Source: Tubiluchus corallicola (lineage: Eukaryota > Priapulida > Priapulimorpha > Priapulimorphida > Tubiluchidae). From it: a DNA stretch of 64,000 nucleotides. The position numbers and the translations under genes are program-made. Shown here piece after piece: positions 41,801-49,554 of the stretch (position 1 is the stretch's first letter; each line of letters begins with the position of its first letter). The notes beneath the pieces were generated by a model. It saw only the letters and a program-made list of their open reading frames with translations. It ran no database searches and was not told the origin of the DNA. The DNA lies in contig JAQGDQ010000267.1 of assembly GCA_030141605.1 (NCBI GenBank), positions 188,001 to 252,000 on the forward strand, read 5' to 3'.

Positions 41801-44800
41801 GGAGTGTTTAGAACAAGACACATTAATTTCACTAACAAACATGATTTAGTATTTTAAATGGGAATTGTAACACTCACTGATTAGTTTGTTTATTTCAAGT
41901 GGATGTAGATTTCATAAATGCTGTTCAATGAAATGTGTGAAAGCATTTCTTGACTGTTCGTACATCCTATGTGTACAAAAGAAGTTTCACTAGGTAGACG
42001 TTTTGTATTACACTTGAGTGATTAAAATTTTGTTGCTATGAAGCAAGACTAAGTAATTAAACAATTTGTAAATGTGCATCGTGCAAGTCTTCTGATATGT
42101 TAATTGGAAGCTGTCTAAGTAATTTTCTGTTTTCTGAACAAGATCTGTTTAGCTATTTCCACTATTTTTATTCGCACGCTACTTAGAATTGCTTACAGCT
42201 AATTTTAAGTTTAGGTAGCACCTTCATTTAAAATACTTGTGCCGAGATTGACCCACCTTCACATTAGAATATCTGTAGGTTTGTAAATTAATTACGTGAT
42301 TCACGAACATGATGTTTGTCACTGGTATTTTGTTTTCAAGTCATAATGATTGGTTAATCTGTTAAGTTGTAGAAAAATTCGGCGAGGTCTTTGTTTTGCA
42401 GCTTACTGTTTATAGTTCACAACTATGCAAAATATTTCCAGGTGAAGGTTGGTAATCTGGTGTTCCTCGATCTTGGTACCATCTCATTTCTGAAGGTGGA
42501 GCAGCTGCGTGCATCTGGTCATGGTGCTGACGGTGGGTCCTGGGCTTGGATAATGGTAAGTGCAGTTTCCGAAATGGCTGTGACCTGTAAATGACTTTTG
42601 CATTCCAGTTCCTGGACTTTCTGTGCTATTCATTTTCATAATCATTAAACAGTGTGTCCTCAGGACATTCATTTGTGGATTTTCCTTGCTGCATTTTATT
42701 CCACATTATGTTAGCCATCTATTATAACATTTAAACAGATGGTATGGCTTCCATAAAAAATGAAATTAGATAAATCTTGAAACAAGACGTAAGCAGAATT
42801 CAAGTTTACAAAACACACTTCTTTGTTGTACTTAATATTATTTTTGCTTTTATATATTCTCAGCAGAAACATATTTACTCTGCCTTTTCTTGCTAGAACT
42901 GTGAAGTATTGTCATTCGATCGTTTTCCATTAACCTATCGATCCTTTTTGCCATTAATAAAGAACTAACACTGGTGCAGATCTCTTATGAATGAAATAAT
43001 GATTTTATTATACAGTCTTTTAAAGTACAGTTAGCCATTACAATATATGTGCAAGAAAGAAAAGACTTAAATCAGGGTTTTCGAGTTACCAAAATCTTGA
43101 TGTACTTTGTGAATTGTCGAGACGCCATTGGCCAATCGTCTGCATGACGTGCTCCACATCTCGTGATTCTAGCAAACATGTGCACAAATAGCATGCTGAC
43201 CCAGATGCTTGGTACCTGTGGTCCACCTGGTGAAATTTCTCTTGTATGAAGCCTTGCAGCGATTGCCTCATGTTTTTGCCGTCTGTGGTGCTGTAATCGG
43301 TAAAGAACTCATCTGATTGGTCACTCAACAACAGCTTCTCCAGTGTGTCCATTTTGTTGAGGACAAGCACCAGTTTAGCCTCTCCTAACCACTTTGTATA
43401 AGAGATCTCCTGGTAGAAGGCCAATGTTTCTTCAAATCTGTTGATGTATTCTGGGTTGCGAGGGTTTTGGTTGAAGCAGCTAGCATCTGCGAGGAAGATC
43501 ACTGCCAGAGCTTTCTCGAAATAATGAATGAACTTCCTCCAGTTTGTCTCCTGGTTGCCAATGACGACCAACCTCATTTTTAGTCCATTTTCGATGAAGT
43601 TGAACTCGTGGACTCCTAGAGAGAGGTCATGCTCGGATTTCAGGATGTCCTCGTCGGTTGGTACATAGCTTTCACTATGACCCACTAATCCGCTGACACG
43701 CTTCCAGAAGTAAGCCTCACTTTCATTGAATTTCGACATGTCTTCTTTTGAAGACCTTGGCAGTTCATTCCACAGCGTGACCAAATGACTCAGCAGTTTT
43801 TGCTCGTTATCGAACCTCGCTGGCATCTCGTAGCCGTCGTGGTTTCGTTGTCGTGTCGACACATACAGATGATTCACGGTTGGCGCGAGTGGTTTTGAAT
43901 CAAACTGCTTTCCCATCTCTTTCTTTAATGCAGTGTAGATGGTGCTGCATATACTAAACAGGTATTCTCGTCTCTGCTCTGTTTTCTGCTTGTATTGGTA
44001 GAGAATTTTGGCTTGCTTTAGTAGTGTTGCTTTACCTGACTCTGGTAGTCCAACTACGAGGATGTCCCACTACAAATAAATAAAAATGTTTTAACCAAAA
44101 TAGTTTTGTTTTGTGTATAAAATCAATGTTGTGTATAGCAAAATAAAATAATGTATACTTGCCCCTGGAAAGAGAAATCAAATTCACTGTAGATTCAATA
44201 CATAGAATCATGTATTGTAGCATTTTGTATATAGAATTAACAAGACAAAACATTAACAACACATAAAGGTATTGAGATATTATCATAATATAGGTACATT
44301 AAGATATGTTAAGAAATTCTCTATCCAGGTTTGTGATGCATCTCAGCACAAATGTACATGTCAAATGTTCGACTCCCACCTTGGTTGATCTTCAATATGT
44401 TCTTTAATATGACACCATATATTAAAGCACATTCACTACTGCTTTATGCCTAAAAGCAAACCTGGGTTCCTAACCATTCTTACGCATTTTGAACACTTTT
44501 GTTGCTAGCAGACATGACACGATCATAAAAATACATACTCTTTGCTCTGGAGGACTTCTGGTTGGCGACTTTGGGTTTTTGCTTTTATCCATGTCTTCCA
44601 CTTCTTAGTCTACATCTGCACTCCAAATTAACTGTTTCACTTTGTCATGTTATTTTGTCTGACGAAGAATCACTAAATGTAGCAAAGCACTGTGTAAATA
44701 ACCTGGCAAATTTATGATGTCTATACAAAACTGCTTTTCTCGTCGTGTTAGACTACCTAGTATTTTGTGCTTAGAATAGAGACAGGATGGATGTATAATG

Positions 44801-47800
44801 TAGTTGTATCTTCAGAACCTAAGAGCAGGAAGTTGGTCTCTCATTTCTACAGGGACACTTCCACTTTCACTTCCTGATTAGCCCAGTCACTTCAATAAGC
44901 TGTGCACATTCGTAAATAAAGTATCATTTAACTGACAAATTGTATACTTATGAAAAAAAGTGTTCTATATCTTAATAAAAACTACTTGTTATATTGCTTG
45001 TTTAACAATTTAGGCATTTAAAGATGTATCCTCATTAAAATTATGTAAAGGTAATTTGAAAAGTCGCTTTTAATGATTTTCTTTAATTTAATTTTTCACA
45101 GTTTGCTATAAACTTTCTCCTGAAATCTGAGGTGCATCTCAAGTTAAATGCTGTCAACTACCTCGTGTCTGTATAATGCAAAACTGTTATAGTACAGTAT
45201 GTACGCTGTTTTGTATGCAGGTGCCAAAAATAAAACCATATGTTTTGCATAATGTACTATAAAAAAGTGTTTGCAATACCTGTGCTGCCATGTAGAAAAT
45301 TTAGTTTTGATTTCATAGACACAGTGCATTAATAAATGATACATACTTTTGCCCAGCATCATAGGTTGATGATTAAACTCTGTTTGTCTTCATTCTAAAA
45401 TAATTTATTTTGTGGACATCTTATTTGATATATAACCTCAATTTGCCTATAATTAGGTCAAGTTAACAAAGGTGGCAGTACAGATGTGCAGGTTTGAAAA
45501 ATACATCTAATTTGACAGTAAAAATTCTATTAATTTTCATCATTTTTACCTTTTTCTAGGCGGCCCTGGTGGTTATCGTGATTGTTGCTTTACTTGGTGT
45601 GATGCTTTACATGAAGAAAAAGCACAAAGGTCCATTTCACCGGCCACCGATCAACCAGCCCAATGTCCGGTACACCACTGCATCCAGAATGGCGGATCAG
45701 GAGTATCAATTGGCCAACACGTCCCGTCAGTATTTACGAAATGGTACGCACTTTTCATATTCAATCAGCTGATGTAATACTGATCTTTTGTGCGAATAAC
45801 CACTAAACTTGTATCGAAAAATGTAATAATTAACGAAAAGTTTGTCATAACCGTCTGTATGAAATATAAAATGAGGAAAATGGTTAGAAAAGACATTAAT
45901 GTCATGAATATTAATGCATATCTGTTGATGGGTAAATTCTGTTCTTCACTTTCTCCGGATCGTAACATACACCAGACTCAGATATTTCTGTTGAGTATGC
46001 TGTGGTATTAGTGCTGTCGGTTGACCTTTTCTTCTTTTTCGCAGTCTACGATTCGGTACCCGAACAACGTCGTGATGCACAAGGTGCTTGTAGCGCAGAG
46101 TCAGATGAGGAGATGTGGCTCCTTCTACAGGATCAAAATATAGTGATTGATCGGCAGTTTCTGAAACTTGACTATGTCATTGGTCAAGGTAAGCTTACTG
46201 TTTACATACTTTAAGGCGACTACTTAAATACATGAACTGCATAAATGAGAATAAAAAGTGAGCTGGTATAGCTTAGTGGCAGAGTATGTTCACAATTTTG
46301 CACATTCAAAAAATTTATCGGCAGTTTTTCAAGTTCTTCATTTTTTGGTTACTCGTTTGTGATGTAAGCTTATAAGCAGATTTGTTTCGCCGTGAAGTCG
46401 TTTTGTTCTCGTGGTAGTTGTTCATGTAACAAGTCTTTAGCCAATTTGTTTATATTGTGACATCACAATAGAATAACTTCACTTTTCAAATTTTTGCTAT
46501 AAAATCAATTCTGCTACAACACTAAATGGTGTTCTGAACGGCATTAATGAAATGGATCCATGGTAACCATAAGTGTCATTCTAAACAACATATCCAGGCA
46601 GTTGGACAGAAAAAACTAAATAAGCGAGTAATCCTATTCTTTGCATATCAGAGTAGTTTTCTGGTCAACAAACCGAAAAGCTTATTAATACTTTTGACTA
46701 TTATTACACTATGAGATCATTGTTGACAAATATTAATCAGTTTATCTTGATTGTTTTTACAGGACATTTTGGCTGTGTTTATCGAGGATTGCTCTTGGAT
46801 AAAGCAGAAGAGCAGAGAGAAGTGGCTGTGAAGACGTTAAATAGTGAGTTTTGCACACTGTATATATGTCATTTTATAATGCCTTTCTTCAAGAGCACTT
46901 AGTTATTATTTACTGTCACATTGACTATGTGAGACATGAATGGTTTATAATCAGTATGTACTGCGCAAGGGATGGTATGTATGCGAAAAATGTCTAGTTT
47001 CTGATCAGTGATTTTCTCAATGGCAACTATTTATCTATTGTAAAATATTACGAGATTAATTTCTTCCGGCTCTTCTACAATCCTGATATTTTTGTCCTAA
47101 CTCCTGATATTATTTTCAGATCCCATGTCAGATGTAGATGATTCTGTTACGGCATTCCTCCGCGAGGGTCTAATGATGAAGGATTTCCGGCATGAAAACG
47201 TCCTTACCCTTATCGGTGTCTGTGTACCTCAAGAAAATGAGGGACCGATGGTCGTTCTGCCGTTTATGAAGCACGGTGACCTACTGTCTTATCTTCGGCA
47301 TTCAGACAATGTAAGTAGAATCAGTTTTTTGTACCAGTTTTTTCCTTTAGTAAGTGAAAAGAATTGAAGTTGAAATGAGTTCATTTGGGTGTGAAAACAT
47401 TTTAAAATATGAAGGATGTTACAAAGACCCACTAGAGTGCTGACTTTTGCCAACAAGTGCAAAATCTTCCAGTTGCCATTGCTGCACTCGAGTTTAACAA
47501 ACTTTTCACTGTCTCACACCCTTCTTTTGTGGTTTCGTGGAAATTCTTTAGTTTCTGGATAATCTTAACAAGCAAACAATTGGCAACGAAAGCATAACTT
47601 TCTTGATGGTACAATTCAAGCACAATGAAAATTGCACGAATATTGAAACACTTGGCATCATTGTGACAGCTAAAGTTTTAATATAATTGTACTGTAGTAA
47701 GCTGTTAAAAGAAGATTTACGATAGTCTGTGATAACAGTATATTTGATTTTTTACTTACTAGGGTTTAATCTAACTCTGTGAAATCTGTGTACATGTGCC

Positions 47801-49554
47801 TTTTCTTGCAGAATCCCACAGTACGAGATTTGCTAACGTTTGCTATTCAAATTGGGGCTGGCATGGCATATCTAGCCGATCTCAAGTTCGTACATCGAGA
47901 TCTAGCTGCCAGAAACTGCATGTAAGTTTAAGTAAGGTTTAATAAAACTACTACGCAATTAAGAGAAAGAAAAAATGAAAATTATATGGTAAAGATCAGT
48001 ACGATCAAAAATCAATATGGCAGCAGTCGTCCAAAAAAATTTGTCATTTTTTTGTCTTATACAATACAAGAATAATTTGTGTAATAAATGCCTCATTTTG
48101 GTTCACAGTGAAAAATATAAATTGTAGAGTTGAAGATTACAATTACTAAAAAGTGAACAAAATTTTAACTTTGTTATGTTTCTGTTTCTGTAGAAAACTC
48201 CCAATGCTATAATTTAATATTTCAAAATTTTTTATCTGCATTAGCTGATTTAAAGCCGGTACCCAGCTTGCTGTGAGTTTTTGCTGTGCTGTAAAGCAGA
48301 TTTTTATTTTAGGTTGGATGAACATCTCGTTGTTAAGGTAGCAGATTTTGGTCTGTCACGGGACATCTACGAACGTGACTACTATAGTGCCAAGGACAAG
48401 AATGCCAAGCTACCCGTTAAGTGGATGGCCATAGAGAGTCTGGAGAAGGGAACTTACAATTCAAAAACTGACGTGGTGTGTATGACCTCTTACTTTCAAA
48501 TTATGTTTTCACAGTCAAAAACTGATTTATTCAAATATTTAGTTCTGGTTTATCATTTTAAATCTGTAAAAAAAGTATTATAGTGCTGTAACCTGTTCTA
48601 AATCAGTATTTAGCTCTTTGTGCTTCGGAAGCGATACTTCATTATCCGCATTAAAATTTTGCCAAAGTTGGGATTTGCTTATCCGTGTTTTTGCATAACT
48701 GTTATTTGTGTACATACACAGTTTGGAGTAAGCAGACTATTCACATACTCAGTGTAATGTGGGACTAGATGAACACCACGTGAATTGAATTGCTTAGCAG
48801 ATTTGCACAATTTGAATTTAGTTGAGATGGTTGGAATTTTAAGCATGTTACTCTAAACATGTGTTACTATAATTGCTGTGTTGAATTGGTCTCCATTTAC
48901 AAAATGTGAACGTTTGTAGGTGTTATATTTGAATATTTCATGCTGTACTTGTAATTGTTATTGATTTTCCTGATTTATATTTTATCATAGTGGTCATACG
49001 GCGTGGTACTTTGGGAGTTGATGACACGTGGAGTTTGTCCGTATCCTGATGTCGATAACTGGGACATTTTGGCCTACCTAAAATGCGGTCGTCGAATGCC
49101 AAAGCCGAATGATTACTGTCCATCTATAGTGTGAGTATTCGAAAAGAATTTCTGAGAATGGTGGCATTTGGGACAAAGACATTGTTGAACCTTATTCTGT
49201 AGGATTTTCTTTGTTTCTTGAAGTTAACAAGGATTGTGTTTTGAGACTGTGTTCTGTTTTAGCTATAGTACGTTTCGTGATTTTACTTACTATTTTCTGG
49301 TAGGTATATTGTAATGTTCTTCTTACACTTCCATTTCTTTTAGGTACAACATAATGTTGCGATGCTGGTCTGTTAACGCTAATGATCGTCCATCGTTCCA
49401 CGACATGGTGGCTGAAATTGAATCATTTCTAGAGCGTGCCGGTCATCAACAACGACCCGACCCGTCCTCTGTACAGTACATTAACATACAGCAGACAGAG
49501 TCATCTGGTGGCAGCTTGGAGCGACCAGATGATGAGGCAAGCACACCTGTGTAA
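16435..49554 (+). CDS. MET-like: MET/RON-family receptor tyrosine kinase (complete, 21 coding exons, 1331 aa)
   Basis: Single-pass receptor kinase of the hepatocyte-growth-factor-receptor family. Coding exons: 16435-17223, 17611-17916, 18534-18713, 34768-34899, 35451-35615, 37138-37277, 37672-37807, 38767-38903, 39599-39763, 40028-40121, 40947-41204, 41553-41708, 42442-42555, 45560-45743, 46045-46188, 46763-46843, 47120-47310, 47812-47921, 48313-48475, 48991-49130, 49344-49554. All junctions are GT/AG and in frame. Domains: signal peptide about 1-25, Sema to about 470, PSI 470-524, four IPT domains 525-920, transmembrane about 920-942, kinase about 1023-1290. Kinase landmarks: glycine loop GQGHFGCV, VAVK with Lys1057, HRDLAARN with Asp1154, DFG 1172-1174, activation-loop Tyr1180/1184/1185, and tail motif Tyr1307 in YINI. 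Length is close to human MET (1390 aa). The start is the first ATG giving a signal peptide; two start-stop uORFs precede it. Intron 13 contains an antisense G-alpha-like gene. Choosing MET over RON orthology needs a phylogeny; in invertebrates it is probably pre-duplicate. Confidence 0.95.
20900..20965. repeat. Degenerate GATG/GACA microsatellite
   Basis: Short interrupted run of GATG, GACA and GATA-like tetranucleotides in intron 3 of the receptor gene. Confidence 0.7.
24697..25165 (-). mobile_element. Probable 3' end of a minus-strand non-LTR retrotransposon
   Basis: Read on the minus strand there is, in order: three tandem copies of a roughly 90-bp AT-rich unit (plus-strand anchors at 24911, 25002 and 25092), a strong inverted repeat able to form a stem-loop (plus 24791-24840, arms GGTGAGTGT and ACACTCACC), an AATAAA at 24731-24726, and finally four copies of the heptamer TTCATAG (24724-24697). 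A stem-loop followed by a short tandem-repeat terminus instead of poly(A) is typical of CR1/L2- and RTE-like LINE 3' ends. No reverse transcriptase was seen, so this would be a truncated copy. Confidence 0.45.
25208..25390 (-). pseudogene. Coding-like open stretch, possible C-terminus of a transposon protein
   Basis: The minus strand is open for 60 codons from an in-frame TAG at 25393-25391 to a TAA at 25210-25208. It has a protein-like composition rather than the AT-rich bias of the flanks: Ser/Cys-rich ([11 protein letters not shown]) then acidic ([17 protein letters not shown]). It has no start codon of its own at the 5' side, so it is either an exon with an AG border or a remnant. It lies directly upstream, on the same strand, of the retrotransposon-like 3' end. 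I do not recognise the family. Confidence 0.3.
28309..28510. repeat. (CT)n / (CCCT)n pyrimidine tract
   Basis: About 200 bp of CT dinucleotide runs mixed with CCCT and CCGT variants on the plus strand. It generates spurious open frames on both strands. Confidence 0.95.
29179..29238. repeat. (CT)n microsatellite
   Basis: Interrupted CT run of about 60 bp with a C7 stretch, inside intron 3 of the receptor gene. Confidence 0.93.
30250..30345 (+). repeat. tRNA-derived SINE-like fragment
   Basis: A perfect pol III B box, GGTTCGATTCC, lies at 30296-30306. The only A-box-like sequence (TGATAGCTGTGG) is just 18 bp upstream, so the unit seems internally deleted. A decayed SINE is the simplest reading. 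Confidence 0.35.
30878..31090. repeat. 107-bp tandem duplication
   Basis: Two adjacent copies start at 30878 and 30985 (shared start TAGTAAATGGATTGG, shared end GGCTATTTCTGTTGATTCT). They differ at roughly ten positions. No coding role is visible. Confidence 0.9.
31222..31536 (-). pseudogene. Basic-protein coding remnant with one in-frame stop
   Basis: From an ATG at 31536 the minus-strand frame reads 42 codons, meets a TAG at 31410-31408, and continues in the same frame for 61 more codons to a TAA at 31224-31222. The second half is rich in Lys/Arg and looks protein-like: [18 protein letters not shown] and, further on, [19 protein letters not shown]. This could be a retrocopy or transposon gene broken by one nonsense mutation, or a terminal exon whose 5' border is the AG of that TAG. 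I do not recognise the family. No poly(A) tract or target duplication was found. Confidence 0.35.
32747..32873. repeat. (CT)n microsatellite with CTTT and CCCC interruptions
   Basis: About 127 bp of CT repeats on the plus strand in intron 3. Mirror open frames on both strands are artefacts of it. Confidence 0.95.
34768..35615 (+). CDS. MET-like: MET-like exons 4-5: end of Sema and PSI domain
   Basis: Exon 4 (34768-34899, 44 codons) completes the Sema propeller (VFLDDY to YLLSNDK). Exon 5 (35451-35615, 55 codons) encodes the PSI domain, with eight cysteines spaced as in plexin/semaphorin/MET PSI modules: TCEF, DCSRC, GCGWC, HCS, QCQ, SCP. The [18 protein letters not shown] start fits the MET family, in which PSI orients Sema relative to the IPT stalk. 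Both introns are phase 0. Confidence 0.93.
36396..36510 (+). repeat. tRNA-derived SINE
   Basis: B box GGTTCGATTCT at 36452-36462, preceded about 35 bp upstream by the A-box-like TGGTAGTTTAGC. It lies in intron 5 of the receptor gene. A proper tRNA cloverleaf cannot be folded, so a SINE is more likely than a tRNA gene. Confidence 0.45.
37138..42555 (+). CDS. MET-like: MET-like exons 6-13: four IPT (Ig-like, plexin, transcription factor) domains
   Basis: IPT1 spans exons 6-7 ([22 protein letters not shown] onward in two parts), with the junction codon Val split after two bases. IPT2 starts in exon 8 ([19 protein letters not shown]) and ends in exon 9. IPT3 starts late in exon 9 ([17 protein letters not shown]), runs through exon 10 and into exon 11, ending near [12 protein letters not shown]4 starts at [10 protein letters not shown] and ends in exon 12. 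Exon 13 (42442-42555) is the membrane-proximal end, with SWAWIM starting the transmembrane segment. The DPVI/SPKTSF region closely mirrors vertebrate MET. In MET the membrane-proximal IPT domains contribute to ligand binding. Confidence 0.92.
37840..37905 (-). repeat. tRNA-like / SINE head
   Basis: On the minus strand an excellent A box TAGCTGAGTGG (37894-37884) lies 42 bp before a B box GAGTTCAAGAC (37852-37842), the spacing of a real tRNA promoter. The acceptor ends do not pair and the T arm is a 16-bp palindrome. I call it a tRNA-derived SINE head or tRNA pseudogene rather than a functional tRNA. Confidence 0.5.
39014..39275. mobile_element. Palindromic MITE (about 131-bp arms) in MET-like intron 8
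   Basis: The whole segment is a near-perfect inverted repeat. The left arm starts TTTGTAGTATAAAGTAA and the right arm, reverse complemented, starts TTTGTAGTGTAAAGTAA. The centre is the exact palindrome ACCATCTGCAGATGGT near 39145, so there is almost no loop. Arms differ by scattered substitutions and small indels. This is a foldback element or an inverted duplication. Its RNA in the receptor pre-mRNA could form a long hairpin. No clear target duplication was seen. Confidence 0.8.
40568..40860. mobile_element. Possible transposable-element remnant in MET-like intron 10
   Basis: Begins with AGTCCTCGTCTTACGACCAAA, shortened here to its first bases as a TE-like terminus that I associate with dispersed repeats in invertebrate genomes. 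The open frame across it on the minus strand is not protein-like. Call rests on general resemblance only. Confidence 0.2.
43004..43009 (-). terminator. Poly(A) signal AATAAA of the nested G-alpha-like gene
   Basis: AATAAA on the minus strand, 77 bp past the stop codon of the nested gene, inside MET-like intron 13. Confidence 0.6.
43086..44592 (-). CDS. Divergent heterotrimeric G-protein alpha-like protein (345 aa, two exons), nested antisense
   Basis: Exon 1 is 44592-44539 (18 codons, donor AGA|GTATGT); exon 2 is 44069-43086 (327 aa plus stop, acceptor TTTGTAG). G-alpha landmarks in order: P-loop GLPESGKAT, then [14 protein letters not shown] and YFWKRV of the helical domain; YVPTDEDIL before switch I; switch II IGNQ followed by [17 protein letters not shown] guanine-specificity motif; degraded TCAT motif (LCTC). 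Compared with canonical G-alpha (Gi1 numbering), Mg2+-binding Ser47 is Ala, catalytic Arg178 is Glu, Thr181 is not conserved, Asp200 is Val, Gly203 is Asn; Gln204 and NKxD remain. The N-terminus (MDKSKN) lacks the MGxxxS myristoylation signal and most of the alpha-N helix that binds beta-gamma. The frame is intact and codon use protein-like, so I infer an expressed gene with altered nucleotide binding. Alternatives: a young pseudogene, or further 5' exons missed here. Confidence 0.8.
45560..46188 (+). CDS. MET-like: MET-like exons 14-15: transmembrane and juxtamembrane segments, start of kinase
   Basis: Exon 14 (45560-45743) encodes the hydrophobic helix [18 protein letters not shown] followed by a KKKHK stop-transfer cluster, then a tyrosine-containing juxtamembrane part. 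Exon 15 (46045-46188) continues through an acidic run (ESDEEMW) into the kinase N-lobe, ending at the first glycines of the loop (VIGQG). The juxtamembrane is about 80 residues, shorter than in human MET. I see no clear counterpart of the DYR motif with Tyr1003 that recruits CBL in vertebrates. Confidence 0.92.
46262..46325 (+). repeat. Decayed tRNA-derived SINE head
   Basis: Strong A box TAGCTTAGTGGCAGAG from 46269. At the expected B-box distance only a weak ATTCAAAAA is left. Lies in MET-like intron 15. Confidence 0.4.
46763..49554 (+). CDS. MET-like: MET-like exons 16-21: tyrosine kinase domain and C-terminal tail
   Basis: Exon 16 holds the rest of the glycine loop (GHFGCVYRG) and VAVK; exon 17 the alpha-C glutamate ([11 protein letters not shown]) and hinge ([11 protein letters not shown]); exon 18 HRDLAARNC; exon 19 [14 protein letters not shown] and LPVKWMA; exon 20 [14 protein letters not shown]; exon 21 the C-lobe end ([13 protein letters not shown]) and the tail. 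All catalytic residues of an active kinase are present. The activation loop keeps the Y-x3-YY pattern of MET. The tail has one YINI motif (codon for Tyr1307 at 49477), equivalent to the Grb2-binding YVNV in vertebrate MET. Stop TAA at 49552-49554. Confidence 0.95.
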
